In this document: piece after piece, positions 1-7,570 of the stretch
How positions within the stretch are numbered: position 1 is the stretch's first letter
Layout of the letters: every line of letters starts with the position of its first letter
NCBI GenBank assembly: GCA_028281445.1
Contig: JANQJW010000093.1
Location: forward strand, 1-32,948
Reading direction: 5' to 3'
Origin: Planctomycetota bacterium
Lineage (GTDB): Bacteria; Planctomycetota; PLA2; JAEUHO01
Length of the DNA stretch: 32,948 bases
Made by a program: the position numbers and the translations under genes
The notes under the pieces: model-generated
What the model was told of the DNA's origin: nothing
Databases searched by the model: none
What the model saw: only the letters and a program-made list of their open reading frames with translations

Positions 1-1
1 T

Positions 2-58
2 GACGACACCCGCAACGGCCCTGAGCCGCGTCCGTATCGCCTGAGGTTCTCCTCGTGA
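2..58 (+). CDS. 3' end of an unidentified upstream gene (partial)
   Basis: An open frame enters from the left edge and stops at TGA 56-58, overlapping the GTG start of pth as GTGA, which would couple the two genes. The 18 visible residues (ending RLRFSS) are too few to identify. A competing frame stops at 42-44 with a similarly GC-rich third position, so which frame is real is not certain. In many bacteria the gene before pth is rplY (bL25/Ctc), but nothing here proves that. Confidence 0.3.
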   Translation, partial: DDTRNGPEPRPYRLRFSS

Positions 59-627
59 CACGCGTCCTTTTCGGACTCGGCAATCCGGGATGCCGCTACG
101 CCAAGACGCGGCACAACGCGGGCTGGCAGGTCATGGACTTGCTGGCCGAGCAAGCGGGTGCGCGCTTCAAGCGGACCCGGCTCCTCCACGGGGAGGCCGC
201 CGAGCTCATGGAGGGGGATCACCGCGTCCGCATGGTGAAGCCGGCCTCGTTCATGAACCTGGTGGGCCCCGTCTACCGCCGGGCCCTCGAGGTCTGGGAC
301 GTCGACGCCGCCGAGGCCCTCGTGCTCGTGGACGACTTCCAGCTCCCCATGGGACGGCTGCGCTTCCGGGCCGACGGCTCCTCGGGTGGGCACAACGGCC
401 TGCGCTCGATCGAGGGCGCCCTGGGCACGAAGAGCTACCCGCGGCTCAAGATCGGGATCGGTCCCGCCCCCGAGGGGGCGCGCTGGGCGGACTACGTCCT
501 GAAGCGCTATGACGCGGCCCAGCGCAAGGCCCTGCCCGAGCTTCTGGAGCGGGCCGCCGAGGCCTGTCGTGTCTGGGTCCGCGACGGCCTCGAAACCGCC
601 ATGAATCGCTTCAATCCGGCGGGATAG
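55..627 (+). CDS. pth: Peptidyl-tRNA hydrolase (Pth)
   Basis: The product is cytosolic peptidyl-tRNA hydrolase, which cleaves the ester bond of peptidyl-tRNAs dropped by ribosomes and recycles the tRNA. At 190 aa it has the usual family length. The N-terminus carries GLGNPG (residues 7-12) and RHN (19-21). The key residues fall at E. coli-like positions: Asn10, catalytic His20, Asn68 in KPASFMN, Asp93 in the VDDFQLP segment, and Asn114 in GGHNGLRS. The canonical HDELDLP segment reads VDDFQLP here, a mild divergence. The start is GTG 55, because GLGNPG must lie a few residues from the N-terminus. No Shine-Dalgarno is visible, and the GTGA overlap with the preceding frame suggests translational coupling. 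It heads the rpsF-rpsR-rplI-dnaB group, a common bacterial arrangement. Confidence 0.97.
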   Translation: MTRVLFGLGNPGCRYAKTRHNAGWQVMDLLAEQAGARFKRTRLLHGEAAELMEGDHRVRMVKPASFMNLVGPVYRRALEVWDVDAAEALVLVDDFQLPMGRLRFRADGSSGGHNGLRSIEGALGTKSYPRLKIGIGPAPEGARWADYVLKRYDAAQRKALPELLERAAEACRVWVRDGLETAMNRFNPAG

Positions 628-684
628 CGGCACGACCTGTCGAACCGTGAGTCGTCCTCGGGCCGATTCCACGCTGTCTGCACC

Positions 685-760
685 GGGCGGAGGACGACGC
701 GTGGTCCTTCCACGCGAGGACGAGAGCGAAGCGGTCGGCACAGCGCCGCCGAGCAGCCGG
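685..760 (+). repeat. Dispersed structured intergenic repeat, copy 1
   Basis: This is a GC-rich element between pth and rpsF with a central hairpin: CGCGTGG (698-704), loop 705-709, CCACGCG (710-716). The 19 bases 710-728 are identical to 7371-7389 of copy 2, and similarity continues through the AAGCGG/CAGCGG and GAGCA segments on the 3' side. The outer CGCTGG/CCAGCG stem seen in copies 2 and 3 is degraded here. Confidence 0.7.
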
Positions 761-789
761 AGGGCCGCCCAAACCACCCCGGCACTGGG

Positions 790-818
790 TTGGGGCAGGT
801 CGCCGTCCTTGGTACTGT
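790..818 (+). promoter_or_regulatory. Candidate promoter for rpsF-rpsR-rplI
   Basis: TTGGGG at 790-795 is followed after 17 bp by TACTGT at 813-818, a plausible sigma70-type pair about 95 bp upstream of the rpsF ATG and just downstream of repeat copy 1. The assignment rests on hexamer match and spacing only. Confidence 0.4.
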
Positions 819-913
819 CGCCCGCTTGCGGCCGGATTGGGAGCCTCATTCTCCCGGTGCGGCCCCGCCGCCGGCGGGAAGAGACCCGCCGGCCCCCAGG
901 ACCAGGAATCCGA

Positions 914-1504
914 ATGACGACGCGCAACTACGAAGCGATGTTCATCCTCGAGAACAACGCTGCCTCGGCCGACTTCGACGGCACTGCCGGCAAGGTCGAT
1001 GAGATTCTCGAGAAGCACGGTGGCACCATCGTCCAGAAGGACAAGTGGGACGAGCGCAAGCTCGCCTACGAGATCAAGGGCCAGCGGCGTGGCACGTACT
1101 ACCTGGTCTACATGACCGCCGATCCGGCTTCGGTCTCGAGCATGTACGAGGACCTGCACCTGACCGAGGTCGTGCTGCGGTTCATGTTCATCGCGCTCGA
1201 CAAGCCGATCGAAGAGCACATCGCCACCACGGAGGCGGAGCGCGAGCGGTTGGCCGAGGACAGCCGGCGCAGCTCGCTCGGCTGGGGCGGTGGTCGCCGT
1301 GGTGCACGCGGTGCACCGCGCAAGCGCGACGACAAGCCTACCGGGTCTGCGGAGACTGGGTCTGCGGAGGGCGGGGACAAGCCCGCCGAAGCGACGACCG
1401 AGGCGAAGGCTGACGACAGCGCGCCCGCGACGTCCGGAGAGAAGCCCGCGGGCGATGACGGCGCGGCAGGGACCCCGGAGAAGGAGGCGGCTTCCAAGTC
1501 CTAG
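914..1504 (+). CDS. rpsF: 30S ribosomal protein bS6 with long charged C-terminal tail
   Basis: bS6 binds the central domain of 16S rRNA as a partner of bS18. The product starts with MTTRNYEAMFIL and contains the family core through KWDERKLAYEIKGQRRGTYY and the VVLRFMFIALD strand, residues 1 to about 105. ATG 914 is chosen because the ferredoxin-like fold begins there; the longer open frame back to 647 runs through intergenic repeat sequence. AGGAA at 904-908 is a possible ribosome-binding site. At 196 aa the protein is much longer than the roughly 95-130 aa typical of bS6. The extra part of about 80 residues is rich in Ala, Gly, Asp, Glu and Lys and looks disordered. The gene is followed closely by rpsR; the ssb gene often found between them is absent. 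Confidence 0.95.
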   Translation: MTTRNYEAMFILENNAASADFDGTAGKVDEILEKHGGTIVQKDKWDERKLAYEIKGQRRGTYYLVYMTADPASVSSMYEDLHLTEVVLRFMFIALDKPIEEHIATTEAERERLAEDSRRSSLGWGGGRRGARGAPRKRDDKPTGSAETGSAEGGDKPAEATTEAKADDSAPATSGEKPAGDDGAAGTPEKEAASKS

Positions 1505-1543
1505 TGACGCGAGTCCTGGTGACGACAGCCGGAACGAGACGAC

Positions 1544-1801
1544 ATGCCGAGTAGCAGCAAGCTCAAGAACCTCCGCAAACTGCTGAAGAAGCAGTCGGAA
1601 CGCAACAAGTGCCGCTTCACGCGCGCACGGGTCTACAGCATCGACTACAAGGATGTTGCGACCCTTCAGAAGATGGTCAGCCAGCAGGGCAAGATGTATG
1701 GCCGCAAGCGCACGGGCACGCGCAGTCACTTCCAGCGCAAGCTCAAGCGCGCGATCAAGCGCGCCCGCTTCATGGCTCTGTTGCCCTACGTGGGCCGCTA
1801 G
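1544..1801 (+). CDS. rpsR: 30S ribosomal protein bS18
   Basis: bS18 binds bS6 and the 16S rRNA platform. The 85-aa product has the family signature: IDYKDVATLQKMVSQQGK, RKRTGTRSHFQRKL, and the C-terminal AIKRARFMALLPYVGR. The N-terminus is strongly basic (SKLKNLRKLLKKQSERNK). Only one Cys (23) is present in the region where many bS18 proteins have a Cys cluster, so a zinc-bound form is unlikely. It lies 39 bp after rpsF and 12 bp before rplI and is probably cotranscribed with both. Confidence 0.97.
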   Translation: MPSSSKLKNLRKLLKKQSERNKCRFTRARVYSIDYKDVATLQKMVSQQGKMYGRKRTGTRSHFQRKLKRAIKRARFMALLPYVGR

Positions 1802-1813
1802 GGGAGCCAAGCC

Positions 1814-2371
1814 ATGGCGATGGAAGTCCTGCTGCGCCGCAGCATCGAAGGTGTCGGAAGCGTCGGCGAGATCGTCAAGGTCAAGAACGGCTACGCCCGC
1901 AATTACCTCCTGCCCCAGGGGCTGGCCGCGATCGTCTCGTCCGAGAGTCTCCGTCGCGTCGAGCGCGACAAGAAAGAAGAGGCAGTCCGGGAAGCGAAGC
2001 TCGCCGAGGAGCGCAAGGCCCTGGCCCAGCAGCTCGAGGACGTCACACTGACCATCGAGGCGCGTGCCGGCGAAGACGGTCACCTCTACGGGTCGGTCGG
2101 CGTGCGGCAGGTCATCGCCGCGTTCATCGACCAGGGCTTCCGCTTCGTCGATCGTCAGATCCGCTTCGAGACGGTGCGCGAGCTCGGCGAGTACGAGACG
2201 CAGGTCATCCTCTCGCCGGACATGATCCTGCCCATCAAGGTCTGGGTCGTGCAGGACGCCATGGAGGCGCGGGAGATGGCCGAGGCGGCCGCCGAGCGCG
2301 CCGAGCAGGAAGCCGAGGCTGCGGCCAACCCCGACGCCGCGCCGGCGCCCGATCCGCTCGACGACGAGTAG
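1814..2371 (+). CDS. rplI: 50S ribosomal protein bL9
   Basis: bL9 binds 23S rRNA near the L1 stalk. The N-terminal domain (residues 1 to about 45) contains EVLLRRSIEGVGSVGEIV and the signature NGYARNYLLPQGLA. A long charged helix follows (about 50-80), then the C-terminal domain with GHLYGSVGVRQV. The protein is 185 aa, somewhat longer than the usual 145-150 because of an acidic Ala/Glu-rich tail after residue 150. Start ATG 1814 has GGGGAG at 1801-1806 as ribosome-binding site. It is the last gene of the ribosomal trio, with an intrinsic terminator about 40 bp downstream. Confidence 0.97.
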   Translation: MAMEVLLRRSIEGVGSVGEIVKVKNGYARNYLLPQGLAAIVSSESLRRVERDKKEEAVREAKLAEERKALAQQLEDVTLTIEARAGEDGHLYGSVGVRQVIAAFIDQGFRFVDRQIRFETVRELGEYETQVILSPDMILPIKVWVVQDAMEAREMAEAAAERAEQEAEAAANPDAAPAPDPLDDE

Positions 2372-2409
2372 CGCGCGCCGCGTCGTCCGGCGCCCGAGTC
2401 GTCCCCGCC

Positions 2410-2430
2410 CCGACCACTGCGGTCGGTTTT
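2410..2430 (+). terminator. Intrinsic terminator after rplI
   Basis: The stem CCGACC (2410-2415), loop ACTGC and GGTCGG (2421-2426) is followed directly by TTTT (2427-2430). The 6-bp GC-rich stem with a U tract, 38 bp after the rplI stop, fits a Rho-independent terminator that closes the ribosomal operon. Confidence 0.75.
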
Positions 2431-2468
2431 CGCTCCGGTTCTGTCTTGATCCATGGCGGCGTGGATGG

Positions 2469-2497
2469 CATAAGTCCTTTGCAGAAAAGGACTTATG
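2469..2497. promoter_or_regulatory. Perfect 12-bp-arm inverted repeat upstream of dnaB (possible operator)
   Basis: CATAAGTCCTTT (2469-2480) and AAAGGACTTATG (2486-2497) are exact reverse complements around a 5-base centre. The site is AT-rich in a very GC-rich background and carries no 3' U tract, so a protein-binding site or mRNA structure is more likely than a terminator. It overlaps the possible dnaB promoter. Confidence 0.6.
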
Positions 2498-2505
2498 GAA
2501 ATAAT
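2479..2505 (+). promoter_or_regulatory. Possible dnaB promoter overlapping the inverted repeat
   Basis: TTGCAG (2479-2484) lies 15 bp before AATAAT (2500-2505); an alternative -10, TAATTC, starts at 2502 with a 17-bp spacer. The -35 element sits inside the palindrome at 2469-2497, as expected if a repressor occludes it. The spacing is not ideal, so the call is tentative. Confidence 0.35.
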
Positions 2506-2547
2506 TCGTGGAATCCCCGTTGAGAGCCTTCCGAGAGGTGGTGGAAA

Positions 2548-2571
2548 CTGCCCGGGGGGGCAGGCACCTGC
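2548..2571 (+). other. Overlapping alternative hairpins before dnaB
   Basis: CTGCCC (2548-2553) can pair with GGGCAG (2558-2563), while GCAGG (2560-2564) can pair with CCTGC (2567-2571). The two stems share bases and are mutually exclusive. They lie 70-90 bp before the chosen dnaB start and could shape its leader. Confidence 0.3.
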
Positions 2572-2640
2572 TTGTCGCCGCACCCCGGAAAATGGGGCTC
2601 CCCCGGTCGCGAGGCCGAGTGGGCGTCTGGAGCCGATCCT

Positions 2641-4011
2641 TTGATTCAACGTGTGCCGCCCCATAGCGAAGAGGCCGAGGTCGCGCTCCTGGGGTCCATC
2701 CTGCTCGACGGCGAGGCGATGGGATCCGTCGCTCCCATCCTGAACCCCGACGACTTCTACCGCGTCGACAACGGCCGCCTCTACGAGGTCATGCGCGCGC
2801 TGTACGACCGGGGCGATCCGGTGGACGTGCTGCTGGTCCGCCGTGAGTGCGAACAGCTCGGCATCCTCGAGTCCGTCGGCGACGAGTTCCTTTCGCGCTT
2901 GGCCGACGTCGTCTCCAGTCCTGCCCACGCGGAGCACTACGCCCACATCGTTCGCGAGAAGTCCATCGCGCGTTCACTCATCGGCGTGGCCACGGAAATC
3001 CAGCAGGCGGCCTTCGTCGACGAGGCGCGTGGCGAAGAGCTGTTGGACTTCGCCGAGTCCAAGGTCTTCCAGATCGGCAGCAAGGCGTCCACGTCGGGCG
3101 CGCAGGACGTCAAGAGTCTGCTCAACGAGACCTTCGAGGAGCTGGATCGCGGCGACGGTCCTGTTGACGGCGTCCTCTCGGGCTTCTACCAGTTCGACGA
3201 CTACACGGGGGGCTTGCGACCGGGCGAGCTCATCATCGTCGCCGGCCGTCCTTCGATGGGGAAGTCGAGCTTCGCGCTGAACCTCGCGTCGAACGCCGCG
3301 ACGATGCAGAACGCCTCGACCGGTCAAGGCGGCGCGTCGGTCCTCATCTTCAGCTTGGAGATGACGGCCCAGAACATCCTGCGCAACATGCTCTGCGCGC
3401 GCGCGGGCGTCTCGAACAAGAAGATGCGTCAGCGCGGACGCTTCATCAGCGAAGACGAGCGCAAGCGTCTGATGGACGCCGCCGGCCCACTCTTCGAGAG
3501 TCGCATGTACATCGACGACTCCGCGATGCTCACGCCGACGATGCTGCGGAGCAAGGCGCGCCGCGTGAAGTCCAAGCACGGGCTCGATCTCATCGTCGTC
3601 GACTACCTGCAGCTCATGGACGCGCGCGGCGGCGGCGCCGGTGTCGAGAGCCGCCAGCAGGAGATCTCCTACATCAGCCGCGCGTTGAAGGCACTCGCAC
3701 GCGAGCTGGAAGTGCCGGTCATCGCACTCTCCCAGCTCAACCGTGACGCGGAGAAGCGGCCCGACAACAAGCCGCGGCTCTCCGATCTCCGCGAGAGCGG
3801 CGCCCTGGAGCAGGATGCCGACGTGATCTGTCTTCTGTTCCGGCCGGCGTACTACCTGCGCGGAAGCAACCAGCCCATCACGGAAGAGAAGCAGCTCGAG
3901 GCCGAGGTGATCATCGCGAAGCAGCGCAACGGCCCCACGGGCGTCGTCCCGCTGTACTTCCGCGAGGAGTACACGAGATTCGAGAACCCGCGGCATCCGA
4001 CAGTTCGCTAG
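2641..4011 (+). CDS. dnaB: Replicative DNA helicase DnaB
   Basis: DnaB is the hexameric 5'-3' helicase that unwinds DNA at the replication fork and recruits primase. The product has the N-terminal domain beginning RVPPHSEEAEVALLGSILL, a linker near residue 150, and a RecA-like C-terminal domain. That domain contains Walker A GRPSMGKSS (about 202-210), SLEM, Walker B DYLQLM (about 321), SQLNRDAEKR and the GALEQDADV segment. Start TTG 2641 is preferred because GGAG at 2629-2632 lies 8 bases upstream and the protein then opens just before the conserved RVPPHS. A TTG at 2572 would add 23 residues without family similarity. The length from 2641 is 456 aa, normal for the family, and no intein is present. 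It is separated from rplI by a terminator, so it is probably transcribed on its own. Confidence 0.96.
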   Translation: MIQRVPPHSEEAEVALLGSILLDGEAMGSVAPILNPDDFYRVDNGRLYEVMRALYDRGDPVDVLLVRRECEQLGILESVGDEFLSRLADVVSSPAHAEHYAHIVREKSIARSLIGVATEIQQAAFVDEARGEELLDFAESKVFQIGSKASTSGAQDVKSLLNETFEELDRGDGPVDGVLSGFYQFDDYTGGLRPGELIIVAGRPSMGKSSFALNLASNAATMQNASTGQGGASVLIFSLEMTAQNILRNMLCARAGVSNKKMRQRGRFISEDERKRLMDAAGPLFESRMYIDDSAMLTPTMLRSKARRVKSKHGLDLIVVDYLQLMDARGGGAGVESRQQEISYISRALKALARELEVPVIALSQLNRDAEKRPDNKPRLSDLRESGALEQDADVICLLFRPAYYLRGSNQPITEEKQLEAEVIIAKQRNGPTGVVPLYFREEYTRFENPRHPTVR

Positions 4012-4139
4012 GGCGCCGTCCGGTCCTGATGACGCACTGATGACACGGGAATCGACTTCGAATCTCCAGGGCCCGAAACCATCGCGGTGTGCCGCGCGAG
4101 GCGCGTTCGAGCGCGCTCCGATCTCCCCCTTGGGGCCTC

Positions 4140-4145
4140 TACAAT
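4140..4145 (+). promoter_or_regulatory. Possible -10 box for bamA
   Basis: TACAAT at 4140-4145 lies about 100 bp upstream of the bamA start. No convincing -35 hexamer is found 16-18 bp upstream, so this is tentative. Confidence 0.3.
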
Positions 4146-4161
4146 CACGCCCGCCCGGGCA

Positions 4162-4197
4162 GGGCGAGGGCTGCGCGCAGCGGCGGGAGCGTAGCGA
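4162..4197 (+). repeat. Possible diverged fourth copy of the intergenic repeat
   Basis: A GGGCGAGG segment is followed by a perfect GCTGCG/CGCAGC palindrome (4170-4181) and then GGGAGCGTAGCG. This resembles the hairpin plus GAGAGCG-AGCGG layout of copies 1 and 2. The similarity is short, so homology is uncertain. Confidence 0.3.
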
Positions 4198-4242
4198 ACA
4201 ACGGTTCCAGTCCTGCCGTTTGGCGACTCGGGAGGAAGCATC

Positions 4243-7224
4243 GTGCGAGGTGGGCCTGCTGCCGACCATTGCAAGACGCCGATCCTCGCGTGCCGTCGTC
4301 GCATCGCGTGGCTGCTGTGTGCCGCGTGCCTGATCGTCGTGGTCAGCGGCAGCGTCGGCATCGGCACGTCGTCTGCGCGCGCTGACACGCCGCCGCCTCC
4401 GCCGCCCCCGCCGGTCCCCCGCGGTGAGCGGTATCGACCGCCGGCTCCGCAGCCGCGCGCGCCCGCGCCGCGCACGCCGCGCCAGAGCCCGCCACCGCCT
4501 CCGCCGCCCGGCTCCCCACCGCGCAGCCCCGCACCCCGGACGTGGTCGCCCCCGCCGCGCCAGCAGCCGCCGCGAGCGCCGGCCCGACCCCCGCCGCCGT
4601 CGTGGCCGGGAGGCCGACGGCCCGCCGCACCCCGGCAACCGGTTCCCGGACAGGCCGCTCCGGTCGTACCGCAGCCCCGGGCACCCGCGCCGGTACCGGG
4701 CGCTGCCGCGCGTCCGGACGCACCGCTGCCGCAGCCGCCCGCGCCGCCGGCACCCACGCCGGGCGCGTCGCCTGATCGCGCCCCGCCGCCGCCGGTTCCG
4801 GGCGTGCCGCAGCTGCCGCGCGGTCGTGTGCAGCCGTCGCCCGACGACGAACGCACCGACCTCATGGACGAGGATCGACCGATGATTCGCCGCATCGAGT
4901 TCGACGGCAACCTCCTCTACGGCACGGACATGATGAAGACGCGCATTCGCAACAAGGAGGGCAAGCGTCTCGACCCGGTTGCACTCGACGCCGACATGCG
5001 CGAGCTGTACCAGTACTTCAAGGAGATCCAGGTCGTAAAGGAGCCCGTGCCGGGCGGCGGCATCGTCCTGCGCTTCATCGTCTCGGAGAACCCGCTCGTC
5101 GTCGTACTCGAGGTCCGGGGCGCCGCGGAGATGGACGAGAGCGAGGTGCGCGAGATGCTGCGGACGAAGGAGGGCTACCCGCTCTCGCCGTATCACCTCG
5201 CGGCGGATCGTGAGGACGTCGAGGAGGCGTATCGCCTTCGCGGCTTCCACTTCGTCCACGTCGCCGAGCCGGTCGTCACCCCGCTGCGTAGCGGCGGCCG
5301 GCGGGTCACGTTCACCGTGGTCGAGGGGCCGGAGGTGCAGGTCGACCAGGTCATCTTCCGCGGGAACGTGAGCTTGCCGCGCAAGGACCTGATGGAGGTG
5401 ATGGTCACCGAGCAGCCGAACTTCTTCGAGCGCATCATCGGCGACCTCGTGTTCCGCGAGGACGTACTCCAAGAGGACATCGTCGCGCTCAAGGATCTCT
5501 ACCGCAGCGAGGGGTTCCTCGACGCGGAGGTGGTGCTCGACGACCTGCGCTTCTCCGACGACAAGTCCCGGGTCACGGTCGTGATCGCCATCACGGAGCA
5601 CAGGCCCTACTGCATCGGGAAGATCAACTTCGACATCGATCGGCAGGAGCCCGGCCAGATCTCGAGCTGCACGCCGAGCGACATCGCGTACTTCACCCCC
5701 GAGCAGCTCCAGAAGCTGCTGTGCGTGCAGTCGGGCCAGCGCTATTCCGGGAAGCAGCTCCAGGAGGGCCTCGACGCCATCCGCAAGGAGTACTTCCGCC
5801 GCTCGTTCCTCGACGCCTCCGTGGGCCCCGTGATCACCCGCGGCCAGGAGCGGGGCAACATCGTCGATCTCGAGATCCCGATCCGTGAGGGCCGCAAGTA
5901 CAGGCTGGCCCGGATCGACTTCGTCGGCAACGAGTACACGCGCCAGCGCGTGCTGCGCAAGATGGTGAAGACCGCGCCCGGCGGGTACGTCGACCGCAAC
6001 CAGCTCGACCGCGGTCGCCAGCGGATGCAGCGTACGCAGTGGTTCGACCGCGTGACGATGCAGATCAACGACGCGGTCGGGCCAAACGGCGAGCTGCTCG
6101 ACGGGTGGAAGACGGCGACGTACCAGCTCGCGGAAGGCCGTACCGGGCAGTTTTCCTTCGGCGTGAGCCTGTCGACCAACGGCGGCTTCGGGGCCACGGT
6201 CCAGTTCAACAAGCAGAACTTCGACATCGCGCGTTGGCCGAGGTCCTGGCGCGACATCGAGTCCGGACGCGCGTTCACGGGCGCCGGTCAGGAGTTCGAC
6301 ATCCTCATCGTGCCGAGCACCGAGGTGTCGCAGTTCCGCGTCCGGTTCCGCGAACCGCATCTCTTCGGGAGCGACTTCGCGTTCGAGACCGCGCTCTACA
6401 AGCAGTTCGAGTTCCGCCGCTCCTACATCACCGACCGGACCGGCTACCTGGTTGCGTTCGGGTATCCGCTCTATCGCAACGAGGAGGAGACCATGGGTCT
6501 CACGGCGCGCCTCGCGTGGCGCCACGAGATCAACGACATCATCGATGTCGCGACGAACGCCGTGCCGGGGGCGTTCCTGTACGACTCGGCCCGCGAGTTG
6601 CGCGGCCTCTCCGGCACCCTGAGCTTCGTCACGGTCGATGACTTCGTGGAGCCGCGCTGGGAGACCACCACAGTAGGCGCCTTGGAGCTGGTCGGCGGTC
6701 CGCTGGGGGGCGAGCTCGACCTCTGGACCGCGAACTTCGCGCACACCCAGTCGTACGTGCTGCGTGTCGACGGGGAGGGCAAGAAGCACCGCCTCAGCGG
6801 ACGCATGTCGCTCTCCTACTCAGACTCGCTGGACAACATGACGACGCCGCAGATCCCGCCCTACGAGCGCTTCTACGCCGGCGGCAACACGTTCCGCGGC
6901 TTCCGCTTCCGCGGCGTCGGCCCGCACGTGAACGGCTTCCCGACGGGCGGCGAGTGGATGATCCTCGGCAGCCTCGAATACGAGCTGCCGCTCGTGAAGG
7001 ACCTCCTGGGGATCGCCTTCTTCGTCGACACGGGCGCGGTGGAGGACACGCTGGACGACTTCGACTGGGGCGATATGCGCGTCTCGGTCGGCGGGGGCTT
7101 GCGCATCGCCATCCCGATGCTACTGGGACCGCGCCCGCTGGCGCTGGACTTCGGCACCGCCATCATCAAGAAGGACCAGGACGAGGAGCAGCTCGTCTCC
7201 TTCACCCTGGGGCGCAGTTTCTAG
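4243..7224 (+). CDS. bamA: Outer-membrane protein assembly factor BamA with proline-rich N-terminal insert
   Basis: BamA is the Omp85-family barrel that folds beta-barrel proteins into the outer membrane. After a signal peptide (hydrophobic core about 22-38, cleavage near ARA-DT, residue 48) comes a proline-rich stretch to about residue 205. Five POTRA domains follow, starting near residues 213, 286, 367, 457 and 555; each has the expected strand, for example RRIEFDGN, DQVIFRGN and ARIDFVGNEYT. The barrel runs from about 635 to the end. FRGFRFRG near 884-891 corresponds to the conserved VRGF/Y loop-6 motif, and the last residue is Phe, as usual for outer-membrane barrels. Start GTG 4243 has GGAGG at 4231-4235, 7 bases upstream. 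The 993-aa length exceeds the roughly 800 aa of E. coli BamA mainly through the proline-rich region. It precedes skp, its functional partner. Confidence 0.96.
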   Translation: MRGGPAADHCKTPILACRRRIAWLLCAACLIVVVSGSVGIGTSSARADTPPPPPPPPVPRGERYRPPAPQPRAPAPRTPRQSPPPPPPPGSPPRSPAPRTWSPPPRQQPPRAPARPPPPSWPGGRRPAAPRQPVPGQAAPVVPQPRAPAPVPGAAARPDAPLPQPPAPPAPTPGASPDRAPPPPVPGVPQLPRGRVQPSPDDERTDLMDEDRPMIRRIEFDGNLLYGTDMMKTRIRNKEGKRLDPVALDADMRELYQYFKEIQVVKEPVPGGGIVLRFIVSENPLVVVLEVRGAAEMDESEVREMLRTKEGYPLSPYHLAADREDVEEAYRLRGFHFVHVAEPVVTPLRSGGRRVTFTVVEGPEVQVDQVIFRGNVSLPRKDLMEVMVTEQPNFFERIIGDLVFREDVLQEDIVALKDLYRSEGFLDAEVVLDDLRFSDDKSRVTVVIAITEHRPYCIGKINFDIDRQEPGQISSCTPSDIAYFTPEQLQKLLCVQSGQRYSGKQLQEGLDAIRKEYFRRSFLDASVGPVITRGQERGNIVDLEIPIREGRKYRLARIDFVGNEYTRQRVLRKMVKTAPGGYVDRNQLDRGRQRMQRTQWFDRVTMQINDAVGPNGELLDGWKTATYQLAEGRTGQFSFGVSLSTNGGFGATVQFNKQNFDIARWPRSWRDIESGRAFTGAGQEFDILIVPSTEVSQFRVRFREPHLFGSDFAFETALYKQFEFRRSYITDRTGYLVAFGYPLYRNEEETMGLTARLAWRHEINDIIDVATNAVPGAFLYDSARELRGLSGTLSFVTVDDFVEPRWETTTVGALELVGGPLGGELDLWTANFAHTQSYVLRVDGEGKKHRLSGRMSLSYSDSLDNMTTPQIPPYERFYAGGNTFRGFRFRGVGPHVNGFPTGGEWMILGSLEYELPLVKDLLGIAFFVDTGAVEDTLDDFDWGDMRVSVGGGLRIAIPMLLGPRPLALDFGTAIIKKDQDEEQLVSFTLGRSF

Positions 7225-7283
7225 ATGCCTCGACCTGGCACTCGCATCCGCACTCCGCGCCGGCCGCTCCTCCAGCAACAGTA

Positions 7284-7297
7284 CGCTCCCGGGAGCG
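7284..7297. repeat. 14-bp perfect palindrome after bamA
   Basis: CGCTCCC/GGGAGCG is a perfect palindrome about 60 bp after the bamA stop. It may act as a transcript 3'-end stem, but no U tract follows. Confidence 0.35.
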
Positions 7298-7321
7298 AGG
7301 ATTGCGCACTCGTGATCGGTT

Positions 7322-7423
7322 CGCTGGGGCGAAGGCGCCGCAAAGCGGGCGAGGACGCGGCGTGGCCTGCCCACGCGAGGACGAGAGCGCAGCGGCCCGC
7401 GCCGCGCTGCCGAGCATCCAGCG
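7322..7423 (+). repeat. Dispersed structured intergenic repeat, copy 2
   Basis: This is a 102-bp element between bamA and skp. Its ends are inverted: CGCTGG (7322-7327) and CCAGCG (7418-7423). The centre is the hairpin GCGTGG (7360-7365), CCTGC, CCACGC (7371-7376). The left arm GCTGGGGCGAAGG and the right end GAGCATCCAGCG also occur in copy 3 on the opposite strand. Bases 7371-7389 match copy 1 exactly. Confidence 0.75.
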
Positions 7424-7452
7424 GGCAGCCCTCTCCTGCGAGCCAGGAACCC

Positions 7453-7481
7453 TTGACATCCACCAACTCCGGCTCTTCGCT
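7453..7481 (+). promoter_or_regulatory. Possible promoter for skp-lpxC-fabZ-lpxA
   Basis: A perfect TTGACA (7453-7458) lies 17 bp before TTCGCT (7476-7481), about 90 bp upstream of skp. The -35 is excellent but the -10 is poor. Confidence 0.35.
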
Positions 7482-7570
7482 CCGATCAAGCCGTGACCCG
7501 GCTGCTCGCGCGAAGGACAATGATTCCCGAGTGCGCGGCGTGATGCCCGCGCGTCGCTGAGGAGCCCCGT

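Noticed and set aside
2572..2640. TTG 2572 as the dnaB start
   Set aside because: It adds 23 residues without DnaB similarity and has no good Shine-Dalgarno, while TTG 2641 has GGAG 8 bases upstream. It cannot be fully excluded.
2974..6789. A 1271-aa open frame on the - strand opposite dnaB and bamA
   Set aside because: It is antisense to two well-supported genes. High GC removes stop codons on the opposite strand; the translation is Arg/Val/Leu/Asp-rich with no domains.
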